Part shown: positions 10,114 through 22,140 of the stretch, one piece after another
How the letters are laid out: each line of letters opens with the position of its first letter
Numbering within the stretch: position 1 is the stretch's first letter
Origin: Bryum argenteum
Lineage: Eukaryota; Streptophyta; Bryopsida; Bryales; Bryaceae
Assembly (NCBI GenBank): GCA_037043015.1
Contig: CM073321.1
Location: forward strand, 3,725,001 to 3,789,000
Length of the DNA stretch: 64,000 bases
Direction of reading: 5' to 3'
Position numbers and translations under genes: made by a program
The notes under the pieces: generated by a model
Databases searched by the model: none
What the model was told of the DNA's origin: nothing
The model's input: the letters and a program-made list of their open reading frames with translations, nothing else

Positions 10114-13100
10114 ATGGCATCCTTGTCTTCAGAGCTTACTAGTCCGAACGTTGTCGAAATTCTCTCTCCCGGTGCTCCAGTTCCTCTATGCATACCATCA
10201 GGCCCCCAAGGAGTAGCTTACGTAACTGCTCAAGTGTTATCAATTAGATTCGGGTTCGATTCGTCGTCTTTGTCGTTAGAGAAGGACGTTGTGGACCCTG
10301 TCACCTTGAACGTCATGTATTCCATGGTTGTTGAACCTAGTCCAGTGCTTTTGAATGAGAAGGATAGCTGGGATCTTAATACCGGCAAGTACCGCCTATA
10401 CGGATTGTCAGAATCTATAATGGCTGCTTCAACTGTCCTACTGACCCCCCGTAGTTCCTCTACTCTGTCAACGATCACTCCCGTTCTACGTCGTATAAAG
10501 GTCGAACCATGTGAACGTGTTAGCATAGACCTTACTGAGTCATCTGATGACGAGCGCAACACTTCGGTTCCATCTAATTGTTCTCCTCTTCTGCTTCAAT
10601 CCCCGTCTACTACATCTCACTTGTCTACCCCTATCCCTCAACAACATTCCTCACAAACGTCAAAACCCAAAAACATTCTCACCTGCCTCCTCAAGTTAGG
10701 TAGTATGCCTAGTAGCAAGACGATGCTGAAGAAACTAGATTATGCTAACATCCAGATAGTCAGTGTAGTTAGTTTACCACCATCTTTCAATGGTGACATT
10801 TTCTTCATTCTTCCACCCGTTCTTCTATCTGCTGCTAACAAAAATGCAAAATCCATGGATGGAATGGATAAACGTTACGACGGACACTTATGGACTAAAA
10901 CCATGACCACTAACATCTCCAACACCATGAGCTTGACTTTCAGATCTTCTAATTGTGTTGGTTATGTCCAGTGTCGCAATCAGAATTGTCCATTCTTGCA
11001 GAGACCTGAGCGCGCAGCAGAGGTGAACGAAGTTGAGTTCGATGGATCCTCTAAAGACCCATTCGGAGTTGGTGGACCACCTTCTTCCGCATCCACGATC
11101 GTCTGCACGATTTATAAGGAACCTCCTATTTGCGTTGCCGCTTGTAAAGCTAAGATCTATTATATTTTTGGTGATGAAAACCAAGAGCGTGCGTGCGTTC
11201 ATATCGGCAATCACGAACACCCTGTCAAGGTTGGACACTACAGAGGTACAAGGAGCAAGATTGACGAGTTGATCGAAGAACATGTCAAACGCAATCCACA
11301 GGCTCATGTTTCTAAGATTGTCATGGAGGCCAGCAGAGACCTTCTAGGAAACTACCTTTTACGTCAAGAGGACGAGCCTCATACCCACCTATCTTTGAAA
11401 CAACTAGAGCCTGTGTTCGATAGTTGTAAAGACCTAAACTCTCCAGGTATTAGAAACCGTGTCTACACGTTCAGGTATCTAAGGCGCTATGGAGTCATGG
11501 ACGATATTACGAAACTCAGAGGACTCAATAATTGGGCCTTTGTTCAGCGTAACATGTTTCCAGGGCAAGAGGACGACTTGGACAAAGTCTTCATTTTCAA
11601 GATGTCAGAAGTTGGCCGTGCTAGTGGAGTGGACTTGGTCCGGCGGATGCAACCTGGTGGTGATCTAGAGCATGCTTGGATGATGTTTGATCACGTCAAA
11701 CGTGTTATCCACTGGACGACCATGGCATGCCACGTGTACGACTCCAGTTACCAACGAGTACTTACAATTGCTTGTTGTGATTTTATGTCCAAGGATAGAG
11801 AAGCTCAGATTGTTTTTTGGAAGAATCTGAACCATGTGATGTCAAGAAAGCAACAAGAAAGCAACATGTGGGTCCCTAAGCCTCAGTTTCAAGGTTTCAT
11901 GGCTGATAGTGCACAAGCCAATTGGAATGCGGTCCTGATCATATACGGTTCTGGCAACCCTACCGTGCCCATGGAAGGACAAGAGAGGACGTGCTTCTTC
12001 CATTGGTCTCAGTCGCTTGAGAAACACACCAAGCAATACATTCGCCATGAACTACAAGACCAACACAAGCATTTGTGTTTTCAATATAAAAATGCCTCGT
12101 CCATGGAAGAGGCTGAGACACGCTATTTGGGAATCAAAGCATGGTGGACGTCTTCACGCGCTGCTTCCCAGGATGGAGTGAGACATTTGGGGTTTTGGCT
12201 TGCATTCTGGCATTTTCGATATTGCCAATGGGGGGGGGGGTTTATGGAGCTAGTAAGTTCAACCTTACGTGATTCTATGAGTTATGCCTTTTACTACTCC
12301 AGTAAAAAGTAATTTTTTTACTCAATTTTTTAAATTTTTTTTTAAAAATCTATATTTAGGAGGCTCCCTCGTGTACGAGGGAGCCCCCTACCTCCCAAAT
12401 TTCTTGTGACTTTTCTCATCCTCTGTGACCAAAACTTGATGTTCTTGAACGTAGGAAAAACAATACACTCAAGAGGAGTTAGCGGAGATGCCATCTTGCA
12501 ATCTTGCTGAGTCCGTACACAACAAATGGCTTCAAGCTTCGGGCAACAAAGGTGGAGACCTGTACGTTGCAGCCGTGGACGATTACATTGTGGTGGTGGC
12601 TTATTACCAGTACCTCAAAGGCGGAGCGGGTGGTTCTGGACCGTCGAGGGAGGAACTTCGACTTCGAACAGCCCAACGACGTGCGCACCGCACTGGAGAT
12701 CCTTCCTCCCTTAACAAGGCAGTCCTTGAGATGCCTGGAGCCGAAGAGTTCTGCACTCGTGATACACATCACGAGGGAGCTGAGGTTTTCGGTTCCATTA
12801 AACGAAAGGCAGATGTTCCCATTGGCGCTGAAGAAGAAACTCATAGACCGGACACTGTGAACTTCTCCCGACCTAAGGTAGGAATTAGAGTCACTCGAGC
12901 ACGAGCTCATACTTTGAGCACAATTCATGAAGAACATGAAGTGGAGGAAAGTCCAGCACAACCTTTGAGCTCCGATGGGTCTGATATTTGTGGCGTCAGT
13001 GTTGTGCAAGAGACTCGAGTGAACGAGAAGCTATGGCATATTGCCCGTGTCGGTAAGCATTCCGCTAAAGCATGTTGGGCACAAATGGCTGTAACTAGGA

Positions 13101-13903
13101 ATAAATGTACCGCCCGGATAGTCCTAAACGGGAGGAGCACCCCAGCTCCAACTTACACCGGAGTTTGGAACCACCCTCAGAAAGCTCCCCGCAAGGTGGT
13201 ACAAGAGTTCTTCTTCTGTGCAGATGATATTGAGAGGTGCGTGAAGGGATTTCGTCGTAGGTGGATTGAGCCCTTCAGCGAGACGGATGAACGACCGCCT
13301 ATCCCTTTGGTTTGGCCTGTGAAAATCGGGACCAATCTCACGCGTGGTGAAATTGATGCATTGAAGAATGCCGGATTTCAACTTCCTCAAAAGGAGCGTG
13401 TCCCTGTAAACCGAACGTTTACGAATGGTGCTCCACCTCGTGATTTGTCCAATGTTCCTGTACCGGATAACGCAGATGTTTTTCCGAAGACGCGAAACTC
13501 CAAGACCATCCGTCGCTCATGTCCGACAGCCTCGTCGAAGCAAATGAAGAACATATACTTTGCCAAGGCGATGAAGGCAACCATTTTGAAGGTGACTATG
13601 ATCCCCGAACCCGGTTTTGGATGTGTCGTTACGTTGCAGTCTAAATCGCCTCCGACTGAGTCGATCTATCAAGTCTCGATCAGCTTGTTCCCGGAATGCA
13701 ATTGCCCAACATTCAAAGAGACAATGGCTAAGTTAGGTAGACGTGGGAACCCGTATAAAAACTGCAAGCATCTCTACTTTATTCTAGAGTCAGTCTGCAA
13801 ACTAGATGTCGAAATGGATCTCTTCATGCATGCGGCTACCCTTAGTTTCAACGAGGTCAAGACAATTCTTGAGAGGGGGGTACTAGACCACGTTACTTCT
13901 TAG
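10114..13903 (+). CDS. MULE-family transposase of element 1
   Basis: There are two exons, 10114-12252 and 12455-13903, joined in phase 0 across a GTAAGT...CGTAG intron, giving 1195 residues. The order matches MULE transposases. First comes a C2-H2 zinc finger of the WRKY-GCM1/FLYWCH type (CRNQNC about 287, HIGNHEHP about 365). Then comes a DDE core with D526 (MMFDHVKR) and D598 (FMADSAQANW), followed by CFFHW (CxxH motif). After that come NLAESVHNKW at the start of exon 2 and a C-terminal SWIM zinc finger (CNCPTFKE...CKH). I do not fix the catalytic Glu; one candidate is in GGFMEL. No stop or frameshift is seen, and the poly-G at 12231-12240 is in frame. Role: cut-and-paste transposition of element 1. 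Confidence 0.85.
12253..12454 (+). other. Transposase intron carrying a palindrome copy
   Basis: This 202-bp intron contains CCTCGTGTACGAGG at 12367-12380 within GGAGGCTCC...GGGAGCCCCC. So the element-specific word occurs in introns of both divergent genes and never inside an exon that I can see. Confidence 0.7.
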
Positions 13904-14319
13904 TTCACCCCAGTCACTTTATCTACTAGTTTACTCTCTATAGTTTTTCGTATTGGCTAGACCTATAAACATTATGTAACACGATATATCTAAACATTAA
14001 TATATATATATGAATACCATGTTTTCCGTGTCACAGTCGTCACTAATTTTGGATATATGATGAATTGTCCAAGTGATCAAACTCGGTTCAATTTGTTGTG
14101 AACAAGGTGTCTTCACCACAAAAGATCCAAAGTATATGCCCATAAATTCCACTATTATAGGTACTCAGATCCACGGTAATAGGTGAGAATCTTGCAAATA
14201 TTCTTGAAAATATCCGTTTTTGAAATTTTAAAAAATATTTTTAGTAATTTTTTTACTATTAATAACTTTTCCTTGCTAAAAAATTTGAAATTCAGCGCTC
14301 ACCGCTCAATGCTCACGCC
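13904..14319. repeat. Right subterminal region and right TIR of element 1
   Basis: This is AT-rich non-coding DNA after the transposase stop, with a TA microsatellite near 14000. It ends AAAAAATTTGAAATT followed by CGCTCACCGCTCAATGC and GCTCACGCC. The same AAAAAATTTGAAATT lies just inside the left end of element 3 (inverse at 51623-51637). Confidence 0.7.
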
Positions 14320-17029
14320 ACAGTAACGTCCCTCAGATGCAATGCCCAGCGTAGCGAGACGACCCTTAGCAACAAGCTCTTGTTTGAGATATCTACAAAG
14401 AGTAAAATCACTTAGAAACACTTGAAATTTTTTAATGTTAACAAGAAAATACGAATCAGAGTTGTCAAACCTGAACATCAATCGCTTCTTGGTTTGAGCA
14501 CCCCCGCCAATCTTGTCGATGTAGGAGCCTTTCATGAACTTAGGGCTAGCTTTGGGCCCTACGTATGCATCAAAAGCCTTATCCCATAAAATGAGATGCC
14601 ATTTTTTGACGTACTCCATGGGCATCAAAACCGAATCAAGGTTTGGGATGTAGGGATTCTCTTGTTCGAAGAACTTGTCCACCTCTTCCTTAAGATACGT
14701 CGCTAACTGTGGTCAACGATTGAAGTTAGTGAAATAGAGTATAAATTGGTATAGACATAATATGTAACAAATGTGATTGAGTAGAGAATAAGTACTTGCG
14801 ACCAGAGTGTTGCACGAACAAGCCATGCCTCCAACACCCTGTCTTTCATCTCAATCGGATCCGGAAAGCGAACACTACGTTGGAATGCCGGAGTGTTGTT
14901 CCACCAACGAAGCCACATGGTTTTTACTTCCTTCAAAACGTTGGTGGTGGCGACCTTCAGGAGGCGCTCCAGTGACATCTTGGGATCCTTGTGACGGCTA
15001 TGATGAAGGTTGATCCACATCGAAATACAAGTAAGAGTCGGAAAAATTATATAGACGGGTGTGGACAAGGGAGCGAGAGAAAACACTATGTTTTGTCGGC
15101 AAAATACATTTCTCTTCCTCAAATGCTTTTCCTAACTCTGGATTAGCAATGGCAAGCATTTTGTCGAAATACTTTTGTCGGATTTGTTTAATCTCAGCCT
15201 TGAGGGCCTCGTCCATGGCCGTCCAAACTCCTTGCGCTGTCCTCTCGTTTATAGGAGTGTCCTTGTAGTAATGGGATTGGGCTTCGTCGGCGACCTTAGC
15301 ACATTGCCTCTAGACGATCAAAGAATGCATGTTAGACAAAGTAAATAGACAAGTTGAAAATGAATTCATACAAAAGATATGAAGAATGACGCACTGCGTA
15401 GAGGAACTTGATGAAGACGTCTTTAGTTACGAAGTACCAAGATTGCCTCAGCTTATATTTTGCAGAGTAACAGTACTTCCAGTCCTCATGAGAGATCAGG
15501 GGTTTCCATTCTTCAATTGGCATCATGCCAAACTTGCGCATGCTTTGCAATCTCGATGGCAGGCTATCTTCCACATGATCATGCTCTGTGGACCTGTTCA
15601 TGACGCGAGTTCATAAATATATAATGTCTGTTTATAATACACTACATTTCAAGAATATTATAAGAAATTAAAATCACCAATTAGTGTCATTCATCGCGTC
15701 GATTAGTACTTTGTATTGTGCATGTCCGTCAAGGACAATGCACTCGACAAAGAAATACCAATCCGGATCATCTCTGCGCATTTGCTCAATGTATCGCATC
15801 CAAGCAGTGACGCAATGATTCCCCTCGTAGACGTAGAAGTATTTGCCACTGAATTGGCAAAGGTCCGATCGGCTTACATTGAGATTTTGAACCGATCATT
15901 TGCCGCTTTCCAATGAGGGTTATTCCAAACCGCATCATCGTCCTTCACCAGCCGCTGCTTCCCGTTCTTGCTGAAAGGATAAACATATAAAACACGATCG
16001 CCTTCTTGGTAACCTTTGACAAACTCGTTTGTCAACTTGCAAACATCTATTCCTATAATGGGACGGACCTTGGGGCAACACAAGAGGCGACACAGGGGAA
16101 TTTGAAGACGAGATTTCTCGACAGGTTTTATTCTCAACCTAGATATGGTGTTGATAGAGTTCCCCATCTGTTAAGCTCGTAACTCGTCGGCGCTCCACAT
16201 GGGATCCATCTCAGCCAAATGACTTGGCATTTAAATGTCCACAATCTCTACAATATCTGGGTTTGAAGAAGGTTCCCCGGCAGCTCTAACAACTGGAGTC
16301 GCTGCCACCAAAAATGTATTCCCTTTGGAGACATCATCATTATCGCGCGAAGGCTGTGTATCCGGAATGATCTCTTGAATATTGTCATCTTCATCTTCGA
16401 CAATGGGAGATTGTGAGGTGAGTTGTGGGTGTTGTGCGGTATGAGGCTGAGAGGTAGTCGATGGCGGACGTGACTGCTCTCCCCCATCACGTCCTTGAGT
16501 TGTTGCCACGTCGTTAGGATCGCTCTCAGATGACAGCGTGGCATTTGATAGTGGAGTCTGCTTTAGAGTACCAATGAAATTTAGCAATCAACAATGATAA
16601 ACTATATAGAACTGAAGTTGTATGATAAATAGAAAAGAAAATCACATGAACTATGTCATGAGATATTGTAATGAATCATGTCAAAAGAATGTCACCAAGG
16701 TGTAAAGTGTGATTCTAGCTAGACTTTGCCGCAATCCTCTTAGCACGACGTGGGGCAAGTCTCGCTCGTGCTTGAGCTTCTAAGCGCAATTGCTTAGTGC
16801 GTGCCCTCCAACCCTGCATGTTAGTAGGTCGTTGATCTTCAACAACGGTCACTGGCGCCGTCAAGGTTGATTGGTTAGAGTCAGTGTTAGTATATGAAGT
16901 AGGAGCTGGAAGTGCCCGAACCAAAGTGCGTTTACCGTCTACGTCTAAGACTCTAGCTCGCATGCTAGATAAATCGCTGTCGCTTTCAGACTCCAGATAG
17001 GAGTCCTCTGGCGCGAAGTCAATGGATTC
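14320..17029 (-). pseudogene. Accessory gene copy 2 (ParB-like segment present), interrupted
   Basis: Approximate minus-strand exons are 16715-17029 (acidic start ESIDFAPEDS, after acceptor GATGTAG), 15674-16565, 15390-15606, 15109-15312, 14798-15000, 14472-14708 and 14320-14397. Exon 15674-16565 holds CPKVRPIIGIDVCKLTNEF, then KYFYVYEGNHCVTAWM, a ParB/sulfiredoxin-like GNHR box, then DPDWYFFVECIVLDG. Later exons align with copies 1 and 3 (KMLAIANPELG, TLWSQ, KASPKFMKG, QELVAKG). Defects: TAG at 16715, TAA at 16231 and 16168, a frameshift near 15870 within the ParB-like part, and the 13.9-kb element 1 insertion. The remainder is at 1-397. Confidence 0.65.
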
Positions 17030-20000
17030 CTACATCAACAAACACAACAAAATTGTAGGCGCTAGCAAGATATTCTAAATGAGATGAGAGAAGAAATAAT
17101 ATATTGTCCACTCTAAGTATGTAAATAAATGGACCCGGAAAAGAATATAGTAGTTTTCAAGTTGTTTTAAGTCTCCCAATACAATGCAATTACAAATAGC
17201 ATAGACTATAGATTAGTTCAAACATTGGTTTGAAAAAAATAAAAATAAATTGAGAAACCCAAATGGTTGAATTCACCTACAACCGTTATATACTCAATTG
17301 CATTTTGAAGTTAAGTCATAGTCTGTGGGATGTTTGAATTGACGTTTCAAGGAAAGGTAGGCTACATGCAAGATTAGTTGAAAAAGCCCTAGTGTGAGTC
17401 TCTATGTGAGCCCAACTACGAAATTGAAAAAAAATATGACTTCACCATATAAGAGAAACGAAAGGGCAGTTTCGTCAACAAAAGAGGCTGTTAATTTTAA
17501 GTGTGATACTTATTTCTTTCTTTAACAAATTTCTCAAAGACCCAATCCCATTCTATATTGGATGTAGAACACCAACGCATCTCCCTAGTGAGCAACTTAA
17601 TATATCAAACACTAGCAAGGTGTCCAAAGGTTCAAATTAGGGAATTAGGTGCTCGACGTGTAGCAGATGCTGATATTTTAATGACGAAAGGTCTAGATTT
17701 ACAACAACACATGGTTTCCTATATAACGTCCTTGATATCAACATCCCACCAAATGTTTGAGATCCCCTATAAATAATAAGCAAATTCACATTTAAATTCA
17801 AAATGTAAACAATTCAATTTCAAAGTCTTGGAATAGCACTTTCGTCAACGAATGTGTCAAAGACATAAACAAAAATTCACTCTTTCCTATCAGACTTGAT
17901 CCCAAAACACAAAAAAAAAATAATAGTGATCACTTTAGTGACAAAGTTGCAAAACAAAATATCAATTTTGGACCTAGTGTGAGACTCTAGAAACAAACAG
18001 TACGGACCCTTGAACGTCCCTCTGTAAGAAAACAAAGTATAGCAATGGGGTTGCCAACCTGCACACTCCAAAAAAGAGCTAAAAAAGAACAGTTTCGTCA
18101 ACGAAAGAGGCGTCTGACCAAGCAAATTGTTCCAAAAAATAAATCATGGAAATCACTTTAGTGACAAAGTTGCTAAATGAAGACCTATTGTCAGTCCCCT
18201 AAACTCTAAAATTGGGACCCCTCAAAGTCCCCCAGTATGCAAACAGAGTATAGCAATGGCCAACCTGCACAGTCCAAGTCAAGGCTCCAGAAGAGCAGTT
18301 TCATCAACAAAAGAGACATCTGACAAAAGCAAATTCCATGAATTAGTTTGGCTTGATTTTATATTTGCCACAACTTGAGATTGACTTGATTCTATATTTG
18401 CCACAACTTAAAACAAAATATCATTTATAGACTCTGATAGTGACAATAAAAAAGCACAATAAGAACCTTGCAGATGCAATCTTAGAATCTAATAGTGCCC
18501 AGCTACGCAGAGCTCAACTTGACTGGTTCGGATCATGGGTCCAAAAGAGCAATTTCGTCATTGAATGTGTCAAATGTCTACTTGTTGATCAGTTCTGCAT
18601 TCTGGTAGTGACCCTAGAACGACACAAAATGAACCAGGCCGGAGCCCTCAGTTAGGAAATCAGTGCACAGTGATGGATAGCTGAACATGGGTAGTTCTAT
18701 TCAGGGCTCGGAAATAGCAGTCTCATCAACGAAACATGCGATTGACCACAACAAATTTTTCAAAAAAAGACTAGATTAAATACTCAGCTGTCAAAAATTT
18801 ACACAATAACTTGACAAATAATACAATATGATCAAACTTGGTGACAAAAAGTCTGGAAAATGGAATATCCACCAAGTTATAGCAGTCAAAATGACAAATT
18901 CGTCAACGAATGTCTCTAATACCTACATTGAATTTTACAATGAGCATATCAAGTATAGCATTAGCCAGAATTATCGAATGTCAACGTGTCCTCTGCAATA
19001 TCAGAGCTCGCAACGAGCAGTAGGTAGAAGCCATTTCGGACAAAGCAAATTAGTATAAGATGGAATTTCAAGAAGAGCTCGAATAAGAGCACCAAAATGA
19101 CAGTTTCGCCAACGAAACTGGCAAATGGCATCACTTGAATTTGAACTGAACATCCAATCTCTAAATGCTAGAGAACGTAAGGCCTGTTCGACGTAAGTCG
19201 GCGATCTTGGATTGATTAAGATATTCCAAGTTCCTCTCCCAGAAGCACGTATCCTCCATGACTGCGTATACAATCTCCATCTGCCAAAGATAACCATCAC
19301 CCTCTGAAGATACCAATTGACGTCGACATACAAAGATAAAGCACCACACTGACAGTACTTCCAAAGGCAATGGATTTGGTTCAAAAAGAGCCTGTCGTTT
19401 AGAAGCCGCAAAATCTCCAACGAATTAAAAAAAACTTGCTCCTCCACCAAGACTGCCCATCTGCCACACACCATATCACCTTTGAAAAAACCAACGGGAG
19501 CATGTACGAGAAAGAAGCAAATTGCAGCAAATCAATCAATACTTTTCAATCAACGTATGAATGAACTCCCGAAATTGTCCCAAAGACGAGTGCTAGCCGT
19601 CCCGAACAGGTTCAGCCTAAACATGAAATTCCTTCCCCTTGAACATGAAATTCCTTCCCCTGAACAAGAAATGACAGTGTCGTTGACGAAACTGTAGTAG
19701 ACCGCACTCAAAAACGAGGATTCATAAAGGACGCATGTGAGACTTGTCTTTGCAGAGAAGCATTCAACCAGTCAGGAGGACGGCTCATGAATATAAGCGC
19801 AAGGAACAGCACTTGCAGCCACACTGAAATTCTTCAAGTACTGAGTCTCAGCACCACCCAATACACATGGCACTGCAAGGAGTTGAGGTGGAGATAATGA
19901 CATGAGAGTACACAAACTCGGTCAACTCTTGGTGGACTCTCTACACCTGCTTTCTAATATAAATAAGACTTGAAGGGAGTATATATACGTTACAGGAAAA

Positions 20001-20196
20001 GGCCTCCACAGTAAAGTAAAAGAAATAAAAAGTAAAAAAAGGAAAAAGGAAAAGAAGATGAAAAAAAGAATCTGCTGTACGTTCACTGGTCCCTTCCTAA
20101 TCTCCCTCACTAATCACTTTGAGTGATTACTCTCAATCATTCCTCGCTAATCACATTCACTAATTTGTTCATGAGCATGACGAAGACTGCCCTTCT

Positions 20197-20704
20197 TTGA
20201 GACCAGCTTTGACCATTCCTTGGTGTGAAGATTGGGCACCAACTTTTTCAGGTGAACAGACGATTTTGGATGATGATACATTCCAAGGATTTGTAGAAAA
20301 GTGCAACTCTAGAAAGGAGCATCGTCACAGAGAGAGGCTGCATGTGATCAACTCTGACCAAATCAATGTATTCAAAGAATCATTCACCTTGGATCGATTC
20401 AAATGCCGAAGTCTCCACACTTTCTTGAAGCAATAGCATGATTTTCTCATAACCTCCTTATCAAAAAGAAAAACCTCTGTCCAACATTCAAAAATCATAA
20501 AGAGTAGGACGGAACATGAACTTTTTCATACAAAACGGTCCAAATATAAAAGATCACTGCATACCACATTCTTTGTCATTAATGATCAAGGACTTGCTAT
20601 CCCTCCGAGGCCTTCAACTACAACTCCCACCTCTTGCTGAAGACCCTTCGAAATTAGATAAACTCAAAGTTTTGGTGGCTACTGTTAACCGGGTATTTAC
20701 CTAG
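20197..20704 (+). other. Decayed ORF fragments, possibly of a hAT transposase
   Basis: Two adjacent short frames (20197-20436 and 20516-20704) read RERLHVINSDQINVFKESF and HCIPHSLSLMIKDLLSL. The second faintly resembles the C-x-x-H-x-LNL-x-x-KD region of hAT transposases. Evidence is weak and no catalytic residue is seen. Confidence 0.2.
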
Positions 20705-20847
20705 CCAGTAATCCTGTAGTTACTGGACCAATAGTCTGGACTTTCTGGGTTACCCTAAGTCTGATTTTGGATGTAATCTGATGGATGGATGAAATCATTA
20801 GGGTTTGGAGACCAGGTGGCGGCTAGGGTTTGGGGAGCGAGGGCTCT

Positions 20848-20916
20848 CTCTCTCTCTCTGGAAGTTGTAGCTAGAGCTAGGGTGTGTCTGTGTGTGTGTT
20901 TGCAAGTGTGTGTGTG
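20848..20916. repeat. CT and GT microsatellites
   Basis: A run of CT dinucleotides near 20848 is followed within 40 bp by GT-rich repeats (20884-20916). Confidence 0.8.
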
Positions 20917-21169
20917 AGTTGAATAGAGGAGATAACTACTGCTTTAGACATATATCTAGAAGGACCAGGGAGTGGACTGCCACGCGCAGAAGTTATCTGT
21001 ACTATCATGAGTTTTCAATGAAGTATGTTTGGATTTGTGTGTAAATGTGTTGGAACGTGATTCTAAGTTTTCCACTCTGGAGTATAAGAGGAATAGGGTT
21101 AGAAAGTGGGGTTGATAAGTAGTATTGTTAGAATTGTAGTACCATTGTGGTACTGTCTAGGGCTTGTAC

Positions 21170-21745
21170 GGGTACTGCCCAAGTCAGTTTCGAAGTTGGT
21201 TCAGGGCCAACTTGAAAGTCAGTTCAGGACCAGTTTGAAGTCTAGGGCAAGGTCAGTCAATGTCCAGGCCAGTTTCTGGTTCTATTCAAGATAAGTCGGG
21301 AATCTAGAGCAAGACCAATTTTGAATCTAAGACAATTTTAGGACTAGGCTAAGACAAATTTGTGATCCAAGGCAGGACCAGCTTTGAGTCTAGTCCAGTT
21401 CCAAGTCTAGACCACGACATGTTTAGGGTTCAGGCTTGGACCAGTTTGGAGTCCAGGCGAGGACCAGTTTGAGGTTTAGGCCAGAACCAGTTTGGAGTCT
21501 TAGGTAGGATCACTGTTGAGTCTAGGACGATTTCCAGTTTCAACAGGGACCAGTTTGGGATCCAGTTGGGGGTCTAGACCAGTTTGGGAACCAGTTTGGG
21601 GTCCAATTTGGGGACCAGTTTGGGGTCTAGTTTGGGGTCGAGAGCAGTTTGGGGGACCAGTTTGGGGGACCAATTTGGGGTCCAGTTTGGGGTCCAGACT
21701 AGTTTATGGGACCAGTTCGGGGACCAGTCTGGGGGTCAGTAGATA
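21170..21745. repeat. GGACCAGTTTGGGGTC minisatellite
   Basis: Units of the type GGACCAGTTTGGGGTCCAG repeat with increasing regularity toward 21745. Left of 21500 they decay into AAGTCTAGGNCAGGACCAGTTT variants about 20-45 bp apart. Frames through it are repetitive and not genes. Confidence 0.8.
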
Positions 21746-22140
21746 AGGTAATTGAAAGGGTAGGAAGAATACCACTTACGTAGCTACTGAAGAATTTAAC
21801 ATAATTAGTGGTTGCCCTTTCAATCCTTTTGTAAAAGAAGCTCTTTACCGAACTAAAGCAATAGCAGTTCAAGGATGAACCAAAGTGGTGCAGCTCTCCC
21901 ATCACGAATAGGTTGCAAGTGTATAAAACACCGCCTAAGGGACTCCAAACCTCACAATGACCAAAAGAATACATGATGAAGGAGTCTACAACAGCGAAGG
22001 GTGAAAAGAGTTTTGAGAGCCATCACCGGTTTTGTCAACGACAAATCACGTCAAAGTTGTTCAATTGCGGACTCAAATTCAGCAGATTTGTCAACGAAAC
22101 AGGCTATGCCGTACTTGTCAGAAGGACTTGGTGACTGACA

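Larger units (their letters stand above)
398..14319. mobile_element. Element 1: 13.9-kb MULE-like transposon with accessory ParB/methyltransferase-like gene
   Basis: The ends are GGCGTGAGCGGTGAGCGG at 398 and its imperfect inverse ending GCTCACGCC at 14319. Subterminal DNA on both sides shares a TATTACC(A)CGTGG-like stretch. Inside are a transposase gene running outward to the right end and an accessory gene running outward to the left end. The insertion interrupts a second copy of that accessory gene (1-397 plus 14320-17029), which independently fixes both borders. The flanks show a 5-bp CACAG match (394-398 and 14319-14323) but no clear 9-bp duplication, which would be usual for MULEs. The transposase reads through, so the element may be recent. 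Confidence 0.8.
17470..22099. repeat. Array of element 2 palindrome TTTCGT-CA-ACGAAA
   Basis: Eleven copies (some with one to three changes) lie near 17470, 17840, 18093, 18299, 18553, 18720, 18896, 19104, 19678, 22031 and 22086. Surrounding sequence also repeats, for example CCAACCTGCACA...CTCC...AGAGCAG before several copies, so larger units of about 200 bp were duplicated. The array lies upstream of accessory copy 2, matching the position of the element 1 array in intron 1. Confidence 0.8.
14320..22100 (-). mobile_element. Element 2: related MULE-like element, split by element 1
   Basis: It consists of 1-397 plus 14320 rightward. The minus-strand accessory gene is followed upstream by an 11-copy palindrome region, the same order as in element 1. 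Its left end is outside the window. I found neither a transposase nor a right terminus, so the right border given is only the last palindrome copy. Confidence 0.45.

Noticed and set aside
10230..10562. Minus-strand ORF inside the transposase (also 10888-11307)
   Set aside because: Shadow of the transposase frame, which has zinc-finger and DDE motifs.
12231..12240. Poly-G as a frameshift site in the MULE transposase
   Set aside because: The frame runs through it correctly to the GTAAGT donor, and the exon phases match.
19001..19474. 157-codon minus-strand ORF
   Set aside because: It lies in the palindrome region of element 2, has no domain and no homologous frame in the equivalent place of elements 1 or 3.
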